The translations under genes were made by a program, and so were the position numbers. From positions 176,601 through 240,600 of the forward strand of contig NZ_LMPT01000012.1 of the NCBI RefSeq assembly GCF_001424425.1: a stretch of DNA of 64,000 bases, written 5' to 3'. Origin of the DNA: Acidovorax sp. Leaf191 (lineage in GTDB: Bacteria > Pseudomonadota > Gammaproteobacteria > Burkholderiales > Burkholderiaceae_C). Below the pieces are notes generated by a model. That model searched no databases. It was not told the DNA's origin and worked only from the letters and a program-made list of their open reading frames with translations. This document shows positions 11,167-20,062 of the stretch, piece after piece (position 1 is the first letter of the stretch; each line of letters opens with the position of its first letter).

Positions 11167-11289
11167 GGTTAGGTTCCTTTCGCGGAGCCGCGTCGTCCTG
11201 CTGACCAGGGCACGGCAAGGCAGGCAGGGGGCGCGGCCTGCGGCGCCCGCGGGGCACCAGCCCGCCCCCATCCGAAGCGCAACTTGGCG

Positions 11290-12966
11290 TCAGGCCGCGA
11301 CCACCCGCGCGAGTCCGCCAGAGGCCGTCTGCAGAATCTGGCGGGCCCTGTCCGTCGAGACGCTGGCGTCGCTGCCGCTCCAGGCGACAAACTGGTCCGG
11401 ACGCACCAGCACCAGTTGCGCGCCGTAGCGCTCATGCTCGCCTGCGCCGTGGGCCTCCACGACGGTCAGGGCCAGCGCCGTGTCCGCCGCGGCGGCGCGA
11501 AAGGCCTGCACCGCGTCGGCGTGGGCCCCGAAGGCCAGCAGCGAAAAGCCGGTGCCCAGCGCCTCGAACACGTTGCTGCCGGACGGCAGCACCGCAGGCG
11601 CCAGGTGGTGGCCGGCTCTCGCGTCAAAGCGGTGCGATCCCTTGGCGCTGCTGACGCGGCCCGCGCTGCCCCAGACCACGCCCGAGCCCTCGTAGTGGGG
11701 TTCGAACGCATGCACCTCGCCCACGGCGCCCTGCGCCCGTGCCTGCCATGCAGCCTCGAACGCGGCGCGGTCGCGCTGCGGGTCGTGCGTGTTCAGGAAC
11801 TCGCGGTCTGTGTCGATGGACCGGGCGATGAAATCACGCATGGTCGAGGCAAACACAGGGCGCCTCTCCTCGTCGTACGAGTCGAGCAGGCGCTCGCCGC
11901 CCCAGCCCTGCAACCGGGCCGCCAGTTTCCAGCCCAGGTTGCGCGCATCCTCCAGCCCCGAATTCACACCATAGCCGCCGTAGGGCGGGTGGCTGTGCGC
12001 TGCGTCGCCGGCGACGAAGACCCGGCCTTGGCGATAGCTGTCGGCCAGCATGAAACGCAGGTCCCAAAAGCCGATGTGCTCGAACTCCACACCGAACGGC
12101 GCGCCCACCGCCTCGTGCAGGTAGCCCGCAAAATCGAAGTTGTCCCTCGTCGTGCCCGGCGGAACGGGCGCGTGGAAGAACCAGGTGTTGCCCAGGTCCA
12201 CGCGGCCGAAGAACTTCCAGTAGCCCTGCAGCTCGGGCTGCAGCACGTTGTAGTAGGACTTGCCGGGATAGCGTTCAAGCAGCTGGTGCAGCCCCGGCGA
12301 CCGGAAGACCAGCAGCACCATCATGCGGTCGTGGTCCGTGCGGGTCTGGGTGATGCCCGCCTGCTCGCGCACGACCGAACGCGCGCCGTCCGATCCGACC
12401 ACGTAGGCGGCGCGCAGCACGCGCTCGGTGCGCTCGCCCGTGCCGCCACGCTCGGTGATGGTGATCGACACGCCATCGGCATCCTGCGCCACGGCCTTGG
12501 CTTCCCAGCCATAGATGGTGCGTACCGATGGCAACTGCGCCACGCGCTCGCGCAACACGGCCTCGGTCGCGTACTGCGGCAGCCGTTCGTTGCCGGTGAA
12601 GTAGTAGGGCTTGACCAGGTCGCGCTGCAGCCAATCGTAGGTGTGGGGGCCCAGCAGCGTGCCGTGTGCGGTCAGGCCGCCAATGCCGTATTCCACCGGG
12701 ATGGTGCGCGCGGCGCGCAACTCCTTTTCAGCGCCCCAGAAGTGGAAGTGCTCCATCGTCCGCTGGGTCAGGTTCTGACCCTTGGGGATGGGCTGGGGCT
12801 GCGGATAGCGCTCCACCACGATGGTGCGTACACCGCGCTGGCCGAGCTCGATGGCCAGGCCCATGCCCACCGGGCCACCGCCGACGATGACGACCTCGGC
12901 GTCCTGGGGGGCCGGCAGGGCCTGATCCTTGTTCATGTCGTTCATGGGGTCTGCTGCTTTCATCAT
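11290..12966 (-). CDS. FAD-dependent aromatic-ring monooxygenase
   Basis: Flavin hydroxylase of the UbiH/PheA/MhpA superfamily, which hydroxylates aromatic substrates with NAD(P)H and O2. The FAD-binding GxGxxG is in AEVVIVGGGPVGMGLAIE (near residue 30). The DG motif is YVVGSDGARSVVREQ, and the GD motif is RVFVAGDAAHSHPPYGGYG. The thioredoxin-like C-terminal domain includes LVRPDQFVAWSG, as in the phenol-hydroxylase group. The start at 12966 overlaps the stop of the Bug receptor gene as ATGA, so the two are co-translated; starts at 12945 and 12936 are also possible. Substrate unknown. Confidence 0.9.
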   Translation of the reverse strand: MMKAADPMNDMNKDQALPAPQDAEVVIVGGGPVGMGLAIELGQRGVRTIVVERYPQPQPIPKGQNLTQRTMEHFHFWGAEKELRAARTIPVEYGIGGLTAHGTLLGPHTYDWLQRDLVKPYYFTGNERLPQYATEAVLRERVAQLPSVRTIYGWEAKAVAQDADGVSITITERGGTGERTERVLRAAYVVGSDGARSVVREQAGITQTRTDHDRMMVLLVFRSPGLHQLLERYPGKSYYNVLQPELQGYWKFFGRVDLGNTWFFHAPVPPGTTRDNFDFAGYLHEAVGAPFGVEFEHIGFWDLRFMLADSYRQGRVFVAGDAAHSHPPYGGYGVNSGLEDARNLGWKLAARLQGWGGERLLDSYDEERRPVFASTMRDFIARSIDTDREFLNTHDPQRDRAAFEAAWQARAQGAVGEVHAFEPHYEGSGVVWGSAGRVSSAKGSHRFDARAGHHLAPAVLPSGSNVFEALGTGFSLLAFGAHADAVQAFRAAAADTALALTVVEAHGAGEHERYGAQLVLVRPDQFVAWSGSDASVSTDRARQILQTASGGLARVVAA

Positions 12967-13958
12967 TCGGCGGTGATGCCCTGGGCCTTGATCAGGTCCG
13001 ACCATCGCTTGGCGTCTGCGGCCACGAGCTTCGCGAAGGCATCCGGGGTGCTGTGGGCGGGTGTCATGCCCTGTGTCTCGAACGACCTGGCGACCGCAGG
13101 CTGCGCCAGCACGTCGCGCAGCTCGGTGTTCAGCCGGTCAACGAAGGCGCGCGGCGTACCCGCGGGTGCGAACACGCCGTACCACATGTCCACGTTGAGG
13201 TCGCCCAGCTTCAGGCTGTTCAGCGAGGGGACTTCCGGCAGCAGGGGGTGGGGCGTGCTGGAGCTGATGGCCAGCGCCTTGAGCTTGCCCGCCTTCACAT
13301 GCTGCAGGGCCACATGGATGGGCAGGAACATCGCGTCGATCTGCCCGCCCAGCAGGTCGGTCACGGCGGGGGCCGTGCCCCGGTAGCTGATGTGCGTGAG
13401 CGAGATCTTCGCGCGGTTCTTGAGCAGTTCCATCGCCAGGTGGTGCGGCGTGCCGGCGCCGGGCGAGCCATAGTTGAGCGCACCCGGCTTTGCCTTGGCG
13501 CGATCGACCAGTTCCTTGAGCGACTGGATTCTTGCGCCTTCGCTGGCCACCAGCAGCAGCTGGCCCCAGCTCGTCTGGCTCACGGGCTGCAGGTCGGTCA
13601 GCGGGTTGAAGCCCTGCTTGGGGTACAGCGCCATGTTCATCACCAGCGTGTTGACACTCACGAGCAGGGTCGTGCCGTCGGCTGGCGCGCGCACCACCTC
13701 CTGCGTACCGATGATCCCCGACGCCCCGGCCTTGTTGTCGACAAAGAAAGGCCGCTTGAGCCGCTCGGACAGCGGGCCTGCGATCTGGCGCGCGATCAGG
13801 TCGATCCCCGTGCCGGGCGTGAAAGGCACGACCAGGCGCACCGACGCGTCGCTGCCAGCCTGCGCATGGACCAGTGGCGCTGCCGCCGTGGCCAGGGCAC
13901 CGAGCACAAGGCGTCTGCGTTGAAGGGACGGCGGCTGCAAGGGGATTGCCATGGTCAT
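12963..13958 (-). CDS. Bug-family tripartite tricarboxylate-type solute receptor
   Basis: Periplasmic binding protein of the TctC/Bug family, greatly expanded in Burkholderiales. The 331-residue product has a signal peptide with RRRLVLGALATAAAPLVHAQ, then VRLVVPFTPGTGIDLIAR, FVDNKAGASGIIGTQEV and NYGSPGAGTPHH, all family landmarks that bind a carboxylate ligand. It is coupled by a 4-bp overlap to the downstream aromatic monooxygenase and is divergent from a LysR gene. This suggests that it captures the aromatic acid the monooxygenase degrades. No TctA/TctB membrane genes are beside it, which is usual for orphan Bug proteins. Confidence 0.92.
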   Translation of the reverse strand: MTMAIPLQPPSLQRRRLVLGALATAAAPLVHAQAGSDASVRLVVPFTPGTGIDLIARQIAGPLSERLKRPFFVDNKAGASGIIGTQEVVRAPADGTTLLVSVNTLVMNMALYPKQGFNPLTDLQPVSQTSWGQLLLVASEGARIQSLKELVDRAKAKPGALNYGSPGAGTPHHLAMELLKNRAKISLTHISYRGTAPAVTDLLGGQIDAMFLPIHVALQHVKAGKLKALAISSSTPHPLLPEVPSLNSLKLGDLNVDMWYGVFAPAGTPRAFVDRLNTELRDVLAQPAVARSFETQGMTPAHSTPDAFAKLVAADAKRWSDLIKAQGITAE

Positions 13959-14030
13959 GGTGTTTGTCTCTTGGGTAGTTGGACCACAATTACAGCGACA
14001 GTCTTGATGTGAATCAAACGGAAAATTCTG

Positions 14031-14954
14031 ATGAATTCGTCAACAAAGCTGATGAATGTCAGCAGCCGGCAGCTCCACGCCTTTCTGGAGGTCACGCGCC
14101 TGCAGAGCTTTGCCCAGGCGGCCGAGCAGGTGCACCTGTCTCCCTCGGGCATGAGCATGCTGATCAAGGAGCTGGAGGACCAGGTCGGCGCGCGCCTGTT
14201 CAACCGCACCACGCGTTCGCTCACGCTGACCGACGCGGGCAGGCGGCTGCAGCCGGTGGCCGAAAGCATCGTTGGCGAGCTGCGCACGCTGGGTGCCGTG
14301 CTCGACGGCAGCGAGTCCGCCGTGCGCTCGCGCCTGCGGGTGGCGGCAACGCCCATGATCTCGGCCAGCCTGCTGCCCGACGTAGTGCGCGGCTTCGCCC
14401 AGACCCATCCCCAGGTGCAGGTGCATCTGGCCGACGTCGAGGTGGGCACGGTGCGCCAGCATGTGCTGGAGGGCGAGGCAGACATCGGCTTGGGTTTCTT
14501 CGTCAAGCCGGCGGTGGGCCTGTCGCGCCAGCCGCTGTGCAAGTTCCGGCTCATGCGCATCAGCCCGCCAGTGGCGGGCCAAGGAGGCCTGGCGGTCAGC
14601 CAGCCGTGGAGCAGTCTCAAAAGCATGCCTTTGGTGAGCCTGCCGTCGGACAACCCTATCCAGGTGGTGATCGAAAAACAGCTCTCGCAGCTGGGGCGCG
14701 TGCACGATGAGCGCCCGCGCATGAACCTGATGGGCACCATCATTGGCATGGTGCGTGCCGGTCGGGGCCACGCCGTCATACCGTCCTTCGCTCTGGAAGA
14801 GTGCCTGCGCCAGGGCCTCGCGGTGGCCATGCTGCGCGAGCCGGTGACCTACCTGGACCTGTACCTGGTGTCCAAGCGCGGCACGCAGCCCAAGCCGGCC
14901 GCACTCGCGTTTGCCGCAGCGCTCAAACGTGCAGCCGCAAGCCTGCCCAGTTAG
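14031..14954 (+). CDS. LysR-family transcriptional regulator
   Basis: The 307-residue product has an N-terminal winged helix (about residues 10-70: LHAFLEVTRLQSFAQAAEQV, then SPSGMSMLIKELEDQVGARL). The periplasmic-binding-protein-like effector domain follows. It is divergent from the Bug receptor/monooxygenase pair with a 72-bp gap, the classic arrangement for a LysR activator of an aromatic catabolic operon. A second in-frame ATG at 14052 is an alternative start. Confidence 0.93.
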   Translation: MNSSTKLMNVSSRQLHAFLEVTRLQSFAQAAEQVHLSPSGMSMLIKELEDQVGARLFNRTTRSLTLTDAGRRLQPVAESIVGELRTLGAVLDGSESAVRSRLRVAATPMISASLLPDVVRGFAQTHPQVQVHLADVEVGTVRQHVLEGEADIGLGFFVKPAVGLSRQPLCKFRLMRISPPVAGQGGLAVSQPWSSLKSMPLVSLPSDNPIQVVIEKQLSQLGRVHDERPRMNLMGTIIGMVRAGRGHAVIPSFALEECLRQGLAVAMLREPVTYLDLYLVSKRGTQPKPAALAFAAALKRAAASLPS

Positions 14955-15067
14955 GACCGCGCAGGCCGGAGGGGCCAAGCCCTGTCGGACGCGGCGGTGC
15001 GGTTGTGCACCCGGGCTTGGCGTGGGCCAGCAGTCCTTCGACAGACAGGCACACCGCTGGGGTTGAT

Positions 15068-15086
15068 TGTTCTCAATACTGGAACA
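15068..15086 (+). promoter_or_regulatory. TGTTC-N9-GAACA dyad (possible LysR-type operator)
   Basis: Perfect 5-bp arms TGTTC and GAACA around nine bases; contains a T-N11-A core. It lies in the 288-bp gap between the LysR gene and the small secreted protein gene. The regulator is unknown. Confidence 0.35.
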
Positions 15087-15242
15087 GTCAGTTCGCGACT
15101 GGGCGGTTTTTCTCTGAACACCACCGGCGTACAGTTCAACCCATCGATGAGCCGAACCCGCAAGGCGACTCACCGAACCCGGTTCAAGAATGGTTTTGTA
15201 CCGGCTTTATTGAGACGCTTTTTAACCTCAAGGACTTTCATC

Positions 15243-15536
15243 ATGAACAAGACCGCACGCTTTCTCTCCATCGCCGCTGTGTCCGCTTTCGCTGCTTTCG
15301 GTGCCCACGCTGACGAAGCCGATGCTTCGCAATTCGCTACCCAATTCGAAACGAACCGCACCGGCGCTGAAGTGGCTGCCGAAGCTTCCACCGTCGCCCA
15401 GACCCGCAGCATCGAGCCCGCTGGTTCGCGCGTCGTGACCTACAAGTCCACGGCCGACCGCGCTGCCGTGCGTGCCCAGGCTGCTGAAGCCGTGCGCACC
15501 GGCACGATCCCTTCGGGCGAAATCAGCGCGATGTAA
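15243..15536 (+). CDS. Small secreted DUF4148-like protein
   Basis: 97 residues: a clear signal peptide (MNKTARFLSIAAVSAFAAFG then AHA) and a mature part of about 70 residues. The mature part has the pattern NRTGAEVAAEA and DRAAVRAQAAEAVRTGTIPSGE. This resembles the short periplasmic DUF4148-type proteins common in Burkholderiales, whose function is unknown. AAGGA lies 10 bp before the ATG at 15243; the frame is open further upstream but that part lacks a signal sequence. A strong terminator follows, so it is a single-gene unit. Confidence 0.75.
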   Translation: MNKTARFLSIAAVSAFAAFGAHADEADASQFATQFETNRTGAEVAAEASTVAQTRSIEPAGSRVVTYKSTADRAAVRAQAAEAVRTGTIPSGEISAM

Positions 15537-15640
15537 TTGACGCAGTTGCGGGCCTTCCCATGGTGGTGGCATTGGCAGCATGTCGCTGGTGGTGCTGCCA
15601 TGGGGAGTGTTTTAAACCCGCCGCGACGCGACAGCAAACT

Positions 15641-15665
15641 GGGCTCCCGTGTGGGAGCCCTTTTT
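15641..15665 (+). terminator. Terminator of small secreted protein gene
   Basis: Perfect stem GGGCTCCC / GGGAGCCC with a GTGT loop, then TTTTT. Confidence 0.92.
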
Positions 15666-15707
15666 GTTGGTCGGCATGACCTTTTGGGGTGAGGGGTCTG
15701 TCAGTTA

Positions 15708-16433
15708 ATGCCATTAAGATGGCGCAAACTGACATCTCCTGTTTTGGCCCACCGCACAGAAATTTCCCGCCTTGGCGTAGCCCGCGTCGCTGCCCGCCTG
15801 TTTGCCGACCAAGGATTCGGCGCCACCAGCGGCAGCGAGATTGCGGCGGCCGCCGGCATTTCAGAGCGCACCTTGTGGCGGTACTTTCGCAACAAGGAGA
15901 GCTGCGTCTCGCCGCTGTTCGCGCAGACCTGGCAGCGCTTTGCGCGCGAGCTGCGCTCCTGGCCCCACAGCCAGCCGATCGAGGTGCATCTGGCCGACCA
16001 GTTCGCGCTGGACAGGCATTCGCCCCAAGAGATCGCCGACATGGTGCTGGTGGTGCGGCTGATCGCCGCGCTGCCGCAGGAGCCCGACCTGCGCTCCGTC
16101 TGGCTGCACTCGTACCACGACGGCGAGGAGGAAGTGGCGGCACTGATCGGCGACCGGCTGGGCCGCTCGCACCATGATTTCGAAGTGCGCCTGTGCGCCG
16201 CCGCCGTGATGGGCGCGGTGCGGACGGTGGACGAGGCCATCAGCCGTGCCGCCGTGCGCGATGCGCGGGCCTTCACCACCGCAGAGGTGGTGGCACAGAT
16301 GTCCCGCGCCATCCGCGCCGTGAGCAACCTGCCGTTTTGCGACCCCGTGGTGCACCAGCCGTTCGGCGGCCCTGCACCTGGCCCTGTACCCCGCCCAGAG
16401 CCTGCCGCACGAGCACGACGCGCTGCCAAGTAG
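15708..16433 (+). CDS. TetR-family regulator of efflux operon
   Basis: The 241-residue product has a TetR helix-turn-helix at about residues 22-68 (ARVAARLFADQGFGATSGSE, then ISERTLWRYFRNKESCV). The helical ligand domain follows and a proline/alanine-rich tail ends the protein. The ribosome site is poor, so the exact start is uncertain. It lies 180 bp before macA on the same strand and probably represses the pump until a toxic ligand binds. Confidence 0.9.
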   Translation: MPLRWRKLTSPVLAHRTEISRLGVARVAARLFADQGFGATSGSEIAAAAGISERTLWRYFRNKESCVSPLFAQTWQRFARELRSWPHSQPIEVHLADQFALDRHSPQEIADMVLVVRLIAALPQEPDLRSVWLHSYHDGEEEVAALIGDRLGRSHHDFEVRLCAAAVMGAVRTVDEAISRAAVRDARAFTTAEVVAQMSRAIRAVSNLPFCDPVVHQPFGGPAPGPVPRPEPAARARRAAK

Positions 16434-16440
16434 ATCCTCT

Positions 16441-16510
16441 CAACGCCCAACGCCCAACGCTCAACGCTCAACGCTCAACGCTCAACGCTCCACGCTCCAC
16501 GCTCAACGCT
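16441..16510. repeat. Tandem heptamer array between tetR and macA
   Basis: Ten head-to-tail 7-bp units, mainly CAACGCT with CAACGCC and CCACGCT variants. It lies in the gap where the macA promoter and operator would be expected, so a change in copy number would alter promoter spacing. Confidence 0.95.
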
Positions 16511-16613
16511 CCACCACCCCTGAACGTCCGCGCAGCCCGCGCTTCGCCCACCTCTGCCTGTCCACCACTTCTGACCGCACTGCGCACCGCAGCTCTCCAT
16601 CCACCCACTATCC

Positions 16614-17828
16614 ATGGCCATTTCACCCCCAAAACCCCTGCGCATCGGCATCATTGCCCTGGTGCTGATCGCGGCCGTGGCCGCCTTCGTCAAGTGGCAG
16701 TTCTTCCCGGCCAAAGTGCCCAACAACTTCATCACCGCCACCGCCGCCACGGGTGACCTGGAAGACACGGTGCTGGCCAGCGGCACGCTGCAGGCCTTCA
16801 AGCAGGTGAGCGTGGGTGCGCAGGTGTCGGGGCAGATCAAGTCGCTGAAGGTGGCGCTGGGCGACAACGTGAAGGCAGGGCAACTGGTCGCAGAGATCGA
16901 CTCCCTGACGCAGCAGAACACGGTGCGCAACTCCGAGGCAGCGCTGGCCACGGCGCAGGCCAACCTGCGCGCGCGCCAGGCCTCGCTGTCGCAGGTGGAG
17001 CTGGCCTACAAGCGTCAGCAGCAGCTGCGTGCGGCCGACGCCGGCCCGCAGGCCGACCTGGAGGCGGCCGAGGCCACCTACCGCACCACGCTGGCCGACA
17101 TCGACGCGCTCAAGGCGCAGATGCAGCAGGCCGCCATCGCGGCCGACACGGCCAAGGTCAACCTGGGCTACACGCGCATCGTCGCGCCCATCGACGGCCA
17201 GGTGGTCGCCGTGGTCACGCAGGAGGGGCAGACCGTCAACGCCAACCAGGCCGCGCCCACCATCATCAAGCTGGCCAAGGTGGACACCATGACGGTGAAG
17301 GCCCAGATCTCCGAGGCCGACGTGACCCGCGTCAAGCCCGGGCAGAAGGTGTACTTCACCATCCTGGGCGAGCCCGACCAGCGCTACCAGGCCACGCTGC
17401 GTGCGGTGGAGCCCGCGCCGGACTCCATCGCCACCGAGTCATCGCAGTCCAGCGCGGCCACCGGCAGCAATGCCGCGGCCACCGCCATCTACTACAACGG
17501 CCTGTTCGATGCCCCCAACCCCGATGGCAAGCTGCGCATCTCCATGACGGCGCAGGTCTACATCGTGCGAGCCGAGGCCAAGGGCGTGGTCACCATCCCG
17601 TCCGCCGCGCTGGGGGAGCGCCATGCCGACGGCACCACCACCGTGCGCGTGGTCGACGCCGAGGGCAACGCCGCGCCCCGCCAGGTGAAGATCGGGTTGA
17701 ACAACAACGTCAGCGCGCAGGTCACCGAGGGCCTGGCCGCCGGCGAGAAGGTGGTGCTGGGCGACGGCGCCACCGCGCCATCGGCCACCAACCCGGGCCG
17801 CATGCGCGGCGGCCCGCCACGGCAGTGA
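16614..17828 (+). CDS. macA: MacA-type periplasmic adaptor of tripartite efflux pump
   Basis: Membrane-fusion protein linking the MacB transporter to an outer-membrane channel. The 404-residue product has an N-terminal anchor helix (about 9-27). The lipoyl half-motifs are [20 protein letters not shown] and [18 protein letters not shown], around a coiled-coil hairpin (about 105-190). Beta-barrel and membrane-proximal domains follow, with [17 protein letters not shown] and a C-terminal [16 protein letters not shown]. Its stop overlaps the macB GTG start (GTGA). Confidence 0.93.
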   Translation: MAISPPKPLRIGIIALVLIAAVAAFVKWQFFPAKVPNNFITATAATGDLEDTVLASGTLQAFKQVSVGAQVSGQIKSLKVALGDNVKAGQLVAEIDSLTQQNTVRNSEAALATAQANLRARQASLSQVELAYKRQQQLRAADAGPQADLEAAEATYRTTLADIDALKAQMQQAAIAADTAKVNLGYTRIVAPIDGQVVAVVTQEGQTVNANQAAPTIIKLAKVDTMTVKAQISEADVTRVKPGQKVYFTILGEPDQRYQATLRAVEPAPDSIATESSQSSAATGSNAAATAIYYNGLFDAPNPDGKLRISMTAQVYIVRAEAKGVVTIPSAALGERHADGTTTVRVVDAEGNAAPRQVKIGLNNNVSAQVTEGLAAGEKVVLGDGATAPSATNPGRMRGGPPRQ

Positions 17829-19852
17829 GCGGGGCGGCGCAGGCCCTGCACGGCCATACCAGCGACCCGGGCGGGGCGACAGGCACGGCAGTGCAGCCCC
17901 TGCTCGACATCCGCGGCGTGACGCGCGAGTTCCCGGCCGGCGACCAGGTGCTGGCCGTGCTCAAGGACGTGCACCTGACGATCCACGCGGGCGAGATGGT
18001 GGCCATCGTCGGGCAGTCGGGCTCGGGCAAGTCCACGCTGATGAACATCCTGGGCTGCCTGGACACGCCCACGCGCGGCAGCTACTGCGTGGAGGGGCGC
18101 GAGACCGGGCAGCTGTCGCCCGACGAACTGGCCGAGCTGCGGCGCGAGCACTTCGGCTTCATCTTCCAGCGCTACCACCTGCTGTCGGACCTCACGGCCC
18201 AGGGCAACGTGGAGGTGCCCGCGGTGTACGCCGGGCGCACGCGCGCGCAGCGGCACGAGCGCTCGGCCGCGCTGCTGGCGCGCCTGGGCCTGGCCGACCG
18301 CATGCACCACACGCCGGGCAAGCTCTCGGGCGGACAGCAGCAGCGCGTATCGATTGCCCGCGCGCTGATGAACGGCGGGCGCGTGATCCTGGCCGACGAG
18401 CCCACCGGTGCGCTGGACACGCATTCCGGCGCCGAGGTGATGAAGATCCTCGCAGAGCTGCATGCCGAAGGCCACACCATCATCATCGTCACGCACGACA
18501 TGGGCGTGGCCGCCCACGCGCAGCGCGTGATCGAGATCCGCGACGGCGCCATCGTGGGCGACACGCGGCGCGAGGGGGCTGCTGCGCCCGGCACGGGCGC
18601 CAGCCGACCTGCCAGCCGCGCCCCCACGGGCTTCTTCGCGCGCCTGTCCGCCTTTGGCGACCGCTTTCGCGAGGCCTTCCACATGGCGCTCCTGGCCATG
18701 AACGCGCACCGGCTGCGCACCTTCCTGACCATGCTGGGCATCGTCATCGGCATCGCATCGGTAGTGTCGGTGGTGGCGCTGGGCGCGGGCACGCAAAAGA
18801 AGGTGCTGGCCGACATCAGTGCCATCGGCACCAACACCATCGAGGTGTTCTCGGGCTCGGGCTTCGGAGACGTGCGCTCGGCCGCGGTGCGCACGCTGGT
18901 ACCTGCCGATGCCGACGCCCTGGCCGCCCAGCCCTATGTGGACAGCGTCACGCCCAACCTCAATGCATCGGCGCGGTTTCGCTGGCGCAACGTGGAGCTG
19001 ACCGGCACCATCAACGGCGTGGGCGAGCAGTACTTCCGCGTCAAGGCCGTGAAGCTGGCGCAGGGCACGGTGTTCGATGCGAGTGCGGTGCAAGGGCGCC
19101 AGCAGGTCGCGGTGATCGACGACAACACCCGCGCCAAGCTGTTCCCCAACCTGGCAAGCCCGGTGGGCGAGGTGGTGCTGCTGGGCAGCGTGCCGGTGCG
19201 CGTGATCGGCGTGGCCGCCAAGAGCGACAACGCCTTCGGCAACAGCGAGGCGCTCAACGTCTGGGTGCCCTACACCACGGCCATGGGCCGCATCGTGGGG
19301 CAGAACTACCTGCGCAGCATCACCGTGCGCGTGGCCGACACCGCGCCCATGGCCGCGGCGGAGCAGGGCATCAACCAGCTGCTCAAGACACGCCACGGCC
19401 GCGAGGACTTCTACGTGCTCAACACCGACAGCATCCGCCAGACCATCGAGACCACCACGCAGACGCTGACCCTGCTGGTCGCATCCATCGCCGTCATCTC
19501 GCTCATGGTGGGCGGCATCGGGGTGATGAACATCATGCTCGTGTCGGTGACCGAGCGCACCCGCGAGATCGGCGTGCGCATGGCCGTGGGCGCGCGCCAG
19601 GGCGATATCCAGCAGCAGTTCCTCATCGAGGCCGTGCTGGTCTGTCTGCTGGGCGGTGCCCTGGGCATCGCCATCGCGCTGGGCCTGGGCGCGCTGATCA
19701 CCAGCGTGGCGCCGGTGGTGCCGCTGGCGTTTTCCGTGAGCTCGATGGTGTGGGCGTTTGCCTGCTCCACGCTGATCGGCGTGGTCTTCGGCTTCCTGCC
19801 GGCGCGCAGCGCGGCGCGGCTCAACCCCATTGATGCGCTGGCGCGGGATTAG
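17825..19852 (+). CDS. macB: MacB-type ABC efflux transporter (ATPase + permease)
   Basis: Half-transporter with an N-terminal ATPase and four membrane helices; dimers drive export of macrolides, lipopeptides or toxins by a mechanotransmission cycle. The 675-residue product has Walker [10 protein letters not shown], signature LSGGQQQR and Walker [14 protein letters not shown] long periplasmic MacB_PCD domain (about 300-500) and C-terminal FtsX helices with [20 protein letters not shown] complete the fold. The start is GTG at 17825, overlapping the macA stop by 4 bp. It belongs to the tetR-macA-macB-nodT unit. Confidence 0.95.
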   Translation: MSGAAQALHGHTSDPGGATGTAVQPLLDIRGVTREFPAGDQVLAVLKDVHLTIHAGEMVAIVGQSGSGKSTLMNILGCLDTPTRGSYCVEGRETGQLSPDELAELRREHFGFIFQRYHLLSDLTAQGNVEVPAVYAGRTRAQRHERSAALLARLGLADRMHHTPGKLSGGQQQRVSIARALMNGGRVILADEPTGALDTHSGAEVMKILAELHAEGHTIIIVTHDMGVAAHAQRVIEIRDGAIVGDTRREGAAAPGTGASRPASRAPTGFFARLSAFGDRFREAFHMALLAMNAHRLRTFLTMLGIVIGIASVVSVVALGAGTQKKVLADISAIGTNTIEVFSGSGFGDVRSAAVRTLVPADADALAAQPYVDSVTPNLNASARFRWRNVELTGTINGVGEQYFRVKAVKLAQGTVFDASAVQGRQQVAVIDDNTRAKLFPNLASPVGEVVLLGSVPVRVIGVAAKSDNAFGNSEALNVWVPYTTAMGRIVGQNYLRSITVRVADTAPMAAAEQGINQLLKTRHGREDFYVLNTDSIRQTIETTTQTLTLLVASIAVISLMVGGIGVMNIMLVSVTERTREIGVRMAVGARQGDIQQQFLIEAVLVCLLGGALGIAIALGLGALITSVAPVVPLAFSVSSMVWAFACSTLIGVVFGFLPARSAARLNPIDALARD

Positions 19853-19858
19853 GTGAAG

Positions 19859-19999
19859 CACCCCCTGAGGCGCTTCGCGCCTTCCCCCTGTCTCGACTCG
19901 CTGCGCGAGTCGGGAGGGGGACGCCCCCGGTGCACGCCAGCGAAGCGCCGCATGCGCGGCTTGGCGGCCCTTGCACGGGGGCGCTGGCACGGGGGCGCT
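19859..19999. repeat. Dispersed palindrome family C, copy 1
   Basis: CCCCCTGAGGCGCTTCGCGC, followed by the CGACTCGCTGCGCGAGTCG hairpin and GGGGGACGCCCCCGG. It fills the 210-bp gap between macB and the outer-membrane factor gene. Related copies are at 29842, 51189 and 59980. Confidence 0.75.
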
Positions 20000-20062
20000 G
20001 GCTTTGGGCGCGCCAGTTTCGGGCGTCGTGGGTAGCGTGTGGCGCATTGAGTAACTGAATAA

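Noticed and set aside
16441..16510. Tandem array considered as a CRISPR
   Set aside because: 7-bp units without spacers and no cas genes; a simple tandem repeat.
17558..20047. 829-codon minus-strand frame opposite macA/macB
   Set aside because: Shadow of macAB; His/Arg/Gly-rich, no domains, no ribosome site.
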